Assembly (NCBI GenBank): GCA_025359425.1
Contig: JANYGC010000026.1
Coordinates: 1-54,211, forward strand
Source: Sphingomonadaceae bacterium
Lineage (GTDB): Bacteria > Pseudomonadota > Alphaproteobacteria > Sphingomonadales > Sphingomonadaceae
Reading direction: 5' to 3'
DNA length: 54,211 nt
The notes below the pieces were generated by a model. The model worked only from the letters and a program-made list of their open reading frames with translations. It was not told the origin of the DNA and did not search any database. Position 1 is the stretch's first letter. Every line of letters begins with the position of its first letter. This document shows, piece after piece, positions 50,475-54,211 of this stretch. Both the position numbers and the translations under genes were made by a program.

Positions 50475-51242
50475 ATGAACCGCCGCCTGATCCCGCTCGC
50501 TTTGCTGGGTGCCGCCATGCTTGGCTCGCCGCTGCTGGCCAGACCCGCCGTCACCGCGGCCAAGCCGCTGCCCTCCGCCGCCTGGCTGGCCGATCCGCTG
50601 CGCAGCGCCGACATGCGCAAACTGGATGAGGGGCGCTTGCCCGCGCAGGTGCTCGCCTTCGCCGGGGTCAAGCCGGGGCAGACCGTGCTCGATTTCATGG
50701 CGGGCAACGGCTACTATTCGCTGCTGCTGGCCCGCGCGGTCGGGCCCAAGGGCAAGGTGTTTGCCGCCAACCCGCCGGGCGAACACAATCCCAAAGCGTG
50801 GGAGCCGCTGGCCGGCAAAGTCCCGCAGCTCCACGTGATGGTTGCCGAAATTCCGCAGATGCAGTTCGCGCCGCGCTCGCTCGACGTCATTTTCACCCAC
50901 CTCAACTATCACGATCTCTACTGGGAATCGGAGAAGTATCATTTCCCGCGGGTCGAAGTGCCCACGGTGCTGGCCGCGTGGTTTACCGCAGTGAAACCGG
51001 GCGGCCAGGTGGTGATCATCGATCATGCGGGCTCTGTCGGCGGCGATCCGCGCGAAGTGGCTGACCGTCTCCACCGGATCGATCCTGAGCGGGTCAAGGC
51101 CGATATGACGGCTGCCGGATTCGTCTTCGAAGCGGAGAGCAACTTGCTGCGCCGCAGCGAAGATGACCATACCCAGCTGGTATTTGACCCTGCCGTGCGC
51201 GGCAAGACCGACCGATTTATCCTGAAATTCCGCCGTCCTTGA
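50475..51242 (+). CDS. Exported class I methyltransferase-like protein
   Basis: 255 residues. A signal peptide (NRRLIPLALLGAAMLGSPLLA) precedes a SAM-methyltransferase fold: QTVLDFMAGNGYYSLLLARAV near residue 75, then DVIFTHLNYHDLYW and KPGGQVVIIDHAGSVGGDP. Proteins of this type (predicted methyltransferases with a leader, COG4798-like) are common in proteobacteria, but SAM is not expected in the periplasm. Either the protein stays in or on the membrane, or the fold has another use. GGGGAG lies 9 bases before the ATG at 50475. It probably shares the universal stress protein transcript. Confidence 0.85.
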   Translation: MNRRLIPLALLGAAMLGSPLLARPAVTAAKPLPSAAWLADPLRSADMRKLDEGRLPAQVLAFAGVKPGQTVLDFMAGNGYYSLLLARAVGPKGKVFAANPPGEHNPKAWEPLAGKVPQLHVMVAEIPQMQFAPRSLDVIFTHLNYHDLYWESEKYHFPRVEVPTVLAAWFTAVKPGGQVVIIDHAGSVGGDPREVADRLHRIDPERVKADMTAAGFVFEAESNLLRRSEDDHTQLVFDPAVRGKTDRFILKFRRP

Positions 51243-51258
51243 GCATTGTTCAACGCTA

Positions 51259-51275
51259 GTTGCAAATATTGCAAC
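51259..51275. promoter_or_regulatory. Perfect palindrome GTTGCAA-ATA-TTGCAAC
   Basis: Two perfect 7-bp arms with a 3-base spacer lie 17 bases after the methyltransferase stop and about 20 bases before a TTGCAC -35-like hexamer. There is no T run, so it is not a terminator. It could be an operator for the small RNA candidate downstream. Confidence 0.4.
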
Positions 51276-51328
51276 ATTAAATGAGCTTTTCGCACTTGCA
51301 CAATAAGCAGGCCAGTGACATTTAGATC

Positions 51329-51396
51329 GTGCCTTTTCAGGCATCCTCTCCCAAAACTTCCCAAGGCCGGGGTCAGCAATGACCCGGCCTTTTTTT
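51329..51396 (+). ncRNA. Candidate small RNA with C-rich single-stranded loop and strong terminator
   Basis: A short hairpin (TGCC-TTTTCA-GGCA, 51330-51343) is followed by CCTCTCCC (51345-51352) and an A-rich stretch, then a terminator stem. The open CCTCTCCC resembles the anti-Shine-Dalgarno loops of alphaproteobacterial regulatory RNAs. A TTGCAC hexamer (51296-51301) with a 17-base spacer and a weak CATTTA -10 lies upstream. No start codon or ribosome site precedes an open frame here. Boundaries are estimates. The alternative is a long 3' untranslated region of the preceding operon. Confidence 0.5.
51363..51396 (+). terminator. Rho-independent terminator
   Basis: The stem AAGGCCGGGGTCA / TGACCCGGCCTT (one bulged G) closes a GCAA tetraloop and runs directly into seven T residues (51390-51396). 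It is the best terminator in the window. It ends either the candidate small RNA or the stress-protein/methyltransferase transcript. Confidence 0.9.
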
Positions 51397-51505
51397 GTCC
51401 TCATTCAGCGCGACAGCGCGCAGGTGCGCCGCGAGCGGATTTGCAATTGGCACACCCAGTTCCTAGCTTGGCGCTTCACCCCGAGCGGCAAGGACCAGTG
51501 GCGCA

Positions 51506-53806
51506 ATGGCCGAAGTGCAGGAAAAGACAGTCAAGCTTCAGGTCGCTGCGGCGCGGCAGGAAGAAAGCGGCAACGGGTTTGCCCGCCTGCCCAAGGGCAC
51601 ACTGTCCGAACTGGGCGTGACCGAGGGCGATGTCATCGCGATCGTGGGCAAGCGGCCCACCGCCGCGCGGGTCATGCTGGCCTATCCCGAAGACGAAGGG
51701 CTCGACGTGATCCGGCTCGACGGGCTGCAGCGCGCCAATGCCGAGGTCGGCTCGGGCGATCATGTCCAGATCAGCAAGGCCGAGAGCCGCCCGGCCAGCC
51801 GCGTGGTGTTCGCCCCGGCGCAGCGCGAAATGCGCCTTCAGGGCCCGGGCCAGGCGCTCAAGCGCAACTTCTTCGGGCGGCCGCTGGTCGCCGGAGATCT
51901 GGTCGCCACCACCGGCCAGCAGCAGGTTCGCGACATGCCGCCCGAAGTGGCGCGGATGTTCAACGCCCCGGCCTTTGCGCTCACCCAGATCCGCCTGACC
52001 GTGGTCGCGACTGTGCCCAAGGGGATCGTCCACATCGACGAAAACACCGAGGTTGAGCTGCGCGAAGAGTTCGAGGAGGCGCGCGGCTCGCGCGGCGATG
52101 TCAACTACGACGATGTCGGAGGGATGGGCGATACGATCCAGCAACTGCGCGAAATGGTCGAGCTGCCGCTGCGTTATCCCGAACTGTTCATCCGGTTGGG
52201 GGTCGATCCGCCCAAAGGGGTGCTGCTGCACGGGCCGCCGGGCACCGGCAAGACCCGGCTGGCGCGCGCGGTCGCCAATGAAAGCGAAGCCAGCTTCTTC
52301 ACCATCAACGGCCCAGAAATCATGGGCAGCGCCTATGGCGAGAGCGAGCGCCGCCTGCGCGAAGTGTTCGAGGAAGCCGCCAAGGCCGCGCCCTCGATCG
52401 TGTTCATCGACGAGATCGATTCGATCGCACCCAAACGCGCGAACACCCCGGGCGAAGCGGAAAAGCGGCTGGTTGCGCAGCTGCTGACGCTGATGGACGG
52501 GCTTGGCACCAGCACCAATTTGGTGGTCATCGCCGCCACCAATCGCCCCGATGCGATCGACGAGGCTTTGCGCCGCCCGGGCCGGTTCGACCGCGAGATC
52601 GTGGTTGGCGTGCCTGACGCTAAAGGTCGCCGCGAAATCCTCGGCATTCACACCCGCGGTATGCCGCTCGCCGCAGATGTCGAGCTGGATGAACTGGCGC
52701 GCACCACCCACGGCTTCGTCGGCGCGGATATCGGCGCGCTCGCCCGCGAGGCGGCGATGGATGCGGTGCGGCGGATCATGCCGCAGCTCGATCTCGAAGC
52801 CCAGACGATCCCGCCCGAGGTGCTGGACAATCTCACCGTAACCCGCGAGGATTTCCTCAACGCGCTGCGCCGGGTCCAGCCATCCGCCATGCGCGAGGTG
52901 ATGGTCGAGGTGCCCAACATCGGCTGGGCCGACATCGGCGGGGCCGACGAGGCGCAGCTCCAGCTCAAGGAAGGCATCGAACTGCCGCTCAAGAACCCCG
53001 AGGCGTTCCGGCGGCTCGGCATCCGCCCGGCCAAGGGCTTCCTCCTTTATGGTCCGCCGGGGACGGGCAAGACCCTGCTCGCCAAGGCGGTGGCCAAGGA
53101 GAGCGAAGCCAATTTCATTTCGATCAAAAGCTCCGACCTGCTGTCCAAATGGTACGGTGAGAGCGAACAGCAGATCAGCCGCTTGTTCCAGCGCGCGCGT
53201 CAGGTGGCTCCCTGCGTGATCTTTATCGACGAGATCGACAGTCTGGTCCCGGCGCGCGGTTCCAGCGGCAACGAGCCGGGGGTCACTTCGCGGGTGGTCA
53301 ACACGATCCTGGCCGAAATGGACGGGATGGAGGAACTGGCCAGCGTGGTGCTGGTCGGCGCAACCAACCGCCCGACCCTGGTCGATCCGGCATTGCTGCG
53401 CCCGGGCCGGCTCGATGAGCTGATCTATGTCGGCACGCCCGATGCTGCGGGCCGCGAGCATATCCTGGGCATCCACACCAAAAAGATGCCGATGGCCAAG
53501 GATGTCGATCTGAAGGATATCGCCCGCCAGACCGAACGCTTCACCGGCGCGGACCTTGAAGATGTGGTGCGCCGCGCCGGGCTGACCGCGATCCGCAAGC
53601 ACGGCGCGGGCGCCAAAAAGGTCACCGCCGAAGATTTCGCCGACGCGCTCAAGGATTCGCGCGCGACAGTGACGCCCGAGATGGAGGCCGAATACGCCAA
53701 GATCAAAGGCGAACTCAAGCAGCGGGTCAACGAGGTCAACCTGACCCCGATCGGGTTTGTGGCACCGGGCATGGTCAGCTCGACCAGGGAGAAGAAGCAT
53801 GGGTAG
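51506..53806 (+). CDS. CDC48/VAT-type AAA+ ATPase
   Basis: 766 residues with the full CDC48 layout. An N-terminal double-psi barrel and cap (about 1-190; FARLPKGTLSELGVTEGDVI) precedes two AAA+ rings. D1 has Walker A GPPGTGKTRLARA near residue 242 and Walker B IVFIDEIDSIAP. D2 has Walker A GPPGTGKTLLAKA near residue 516 and Walker B VIFIDEIDSLVP. Arginine-finger segments RRPGRFDREI and LRPGRLDELI are present in D1 and D2. It should act as a protein unfoldase or segregase in the cytosol. The family is typical of archaea and eukaryotes but is present in some bacteria including sphingomonads. Its bacterial partner and substrates are not known to me. It is a single-gene unit. Confidence 0.94.
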   Translation: MAEVQEKTVKLQVAAARQEESGNGFARLPKGTLSELGVTEGDVIAIVGKRPTAARVMLAYPEDEGLDVIRLDGLQRANAEVGSGDHVQISKAESRPASRVVFAPAQREMRLQGPGQALKRNFFGRPLVAGDLVATTGQQQVRDMPPEVARMFNAPAFALTQIRLTVVATVPKGIVHIDENTEVELREEFEEARGSRGDVNYDDVGGMGDTIQQLREMVELPLRYPELFIRLGVDPPKGVLLHGPPGTGKTRLARAVANESEASFFTINGPEIMGSAYGESERRLREVFEEAAKAAPSIVFIDEIDSIAPKRANTPGEAEKRLVAQLLTLMDGLGTSTNLVVIAATNRPDAIDEALRRPGRFDREIVVGVPDAKGRREILGIHTRGMPLAADVELDELARTTHGFVGADIGALAREAAMDAVRRIMPQLDLEAQTIPPEVLDNLTVTREDFLNALRRVQPSAMREVMVEVPNIGWADIGGADEAQLQLKEGIELPLKNPEAFRRLGIRPAKGFLLYGPPGTGKTLLAKAVAKESEANFISIKSSDLLSKWYGESEQQISRLFQRARQVAPCVIFIDEIDSLVPARGSSGNEPGVTSRVVNTILAEMDGMEELASVVLVGATNRPTLVDPALLRPGRLDELIYVGTPDAAGREHILGIHTKKMPMAKDVDLKDIARQTERFTGADLEDVVRRAGLTAIRKHGAGAKKVTAEDFADALKDSRATVTPEMEAEYAKIKGELKQRVNEVNLTPIGFVAPGMVSSTREKKHG

Positions 53807-53823
53807 AGGAGGAATCCGTTTGC

Positions 53824-54210
53824 CTAGTTCATAAAGCCAGTTGCCCGCGCGCCTTCGGTCACAATTGCCGTGCCTGCTTTTTCATCGCCGTCCTTGAAAC
53901 CCCGGAACGCTGCAACCAAAAGAGCAATTGATAGCGTCGTTATCGAAACAATTGGCGCAATGTGAAGTGCTATTACTGCACCCATGGATTTTGGATCGTC
54001 CGGCAGCCAATGTGCAACGTGCCAGAGTAAGCTTCCCATGCCAAGGATGATAACAATCACGATCGCAATCACGATATTGCGAAGCCAAAATCGTTGGTCG
54101 GCTTCTCGGTTACTTTTCCTTTTTGCACCGAGATCAAGTAGCTCCGCTTCAGCCTTATTCAGTCGGCGTTCAGCGTCCAATGTCCGTTGCTCAATTTCTT
54201 CAGGGCTAAC
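53824..54210 (-). CDS. Small membrane protein with coiled-coil start, 5' end outside the window
   Basis: The frame is open to the window edge, so the N-terminus is missing. The visible 128 residues begin VSPEEIEQRTLDAERRLNKA, an amphipathic coiled-coil-like helix. Two membrane segments follow (IVIAIVIVIILGMGSLLWHV and IAPIVSITTLSIALLVAAF) with a short loop containing LPDDPKSM. I do not recognise the family. Base composition is AT-richer than that of the neighbouring ATPase gene, so it may belong to an acquired segment. A TTG at 54180 could be an internal start, but the open upstream codons look coding. Confidence 0.7.
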   Translation of the reverse strand, partial: VSPEEIEQRTLDAERRLNKAEAELLDLGAKRKSNREADQRFWLRNIVIAIVIVIILGMGSLLWHVAHWLPDDPKSMGAVIALHIAPIVSITTLSIALLVAAFRGFKDGDEKAGTAIVTEGARATGFMN

Positions 54211-54211
54211 T

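Noticed and set aside
51476..53800. A 774-codon open frame opposite the CDC48-like ATPase gene
   Set aside because: It mirrors the codon pattern of the sense gene and shows no motif of its own.
1..54211. tRNA or rRNA genes
   Set aside because: I read the intergenic gaps on both strands and saw no cloverleaf with a TTCRA-type T-loop; all gaps over 60 bases hold repeats, hairpins or promoter-like sequence only.

Overview
The window is about 54 kb of GC-rich chromosome from an alphaproteobacterium, most likely a sphingomonad (Novosphingobium, Erythrobacter, Sphingomonas or a close relative). The evidence is the GGM-tailed GroEL, the lptB-rpoN pair, the DUF4167 protein, a bacterial CDC48/VAT-type AAA ATPase, an FNR-type box, and very high GC at third codon positions. 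This placement is inferred from gene content and was not tested by a search.

Layout. (1) 1-1168: 3' part of groEL with a hairpin terminator. (2) 1.2-20.7 kb: a surface or exopolysaccharide locus, nearly all on the minus strand. It holds four glycosyltransferases, a LbH-fold O-acetyltransferase, a polymerase-like membrane protein, a flippase (Wzx), two SAM methyltransferases, a UDP-glucuronate decarboxylase (UDP-xylose supply), and rfbF/rfbG with a further reductase/epimerase and a cupin (CDP-6-deoxyhexose supply). Embedded in it are a decayed-looking acyltransferase on the plus strand and a three-gene block (8986-12993) that resembles phage tail-spike or polysaccharide-modifying proteins. (3) 20.75-23.35 kb: gluQ, a small HIG1-like protein, a cobalamin adenosyltransferase and 3-hydroxybutyryl-CoA dehydrogenase, all minus strand. 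(4) 23.4-26.35 kb: a structured repeat, an HNH nuclease gene, then an AT-richer two-gene restriction-modification candidate (C5-cytosine methylase plus GIY-YIG nuclease) followed by a second, diverged copy of the HNH gene's 3' end.

(5) 26.4-29.5 kb: a peptide-handling group made of a POT-family transporter, an exported M19 dipeptidase and an exported RidA-like protein. (6) 29.5-37.3 kb: rpoN, lptB, pmbA, ppa, a DUF1345 protein and an M61 peptidase. (7) 37.3-44.8 kb: translation and envelope housekeeping (hisS, prfA, prmC, DUF4167, lnt, metK), with hairpin-rich intergenic repeats on both sides of hisS and behind metK. (8) 44.8-49.5 kb: GST, a ferritin-like protein, nitronate monooxygenase, 3-oxoacid CoA-transferase subunits and a frameshifted HAD hydrolase. 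(9) 49.6-54.2 kb: a universal stress protein with an FNR-like box, an exported methyltransferase, a candidate small RNA with a strong terminator, a CDC48-like ATPase and the 3' part of a small membrane protein.

How the parts work together. The polysaccharide genes overlap each other by 4 bases (ATGA or GTGA) at many junctions, so they are probably translated as coupled units: sugar nucleotide supply, then glycosyl transfer, decoration, flipping and polymerisation. The most interesting structural observations are the restriction-modification cassette set between two copies of the HNH 3' end, the tail-spike-like module inside the polysaccharide locus, the candidate sRNA at 51.33-51.40 kb, the AT-rich mosaic 3' end of hisS, and two probable gene lesions (an in-frame TGA in the acyltransferase and a one-base frameshift in the HAD hydrolase).
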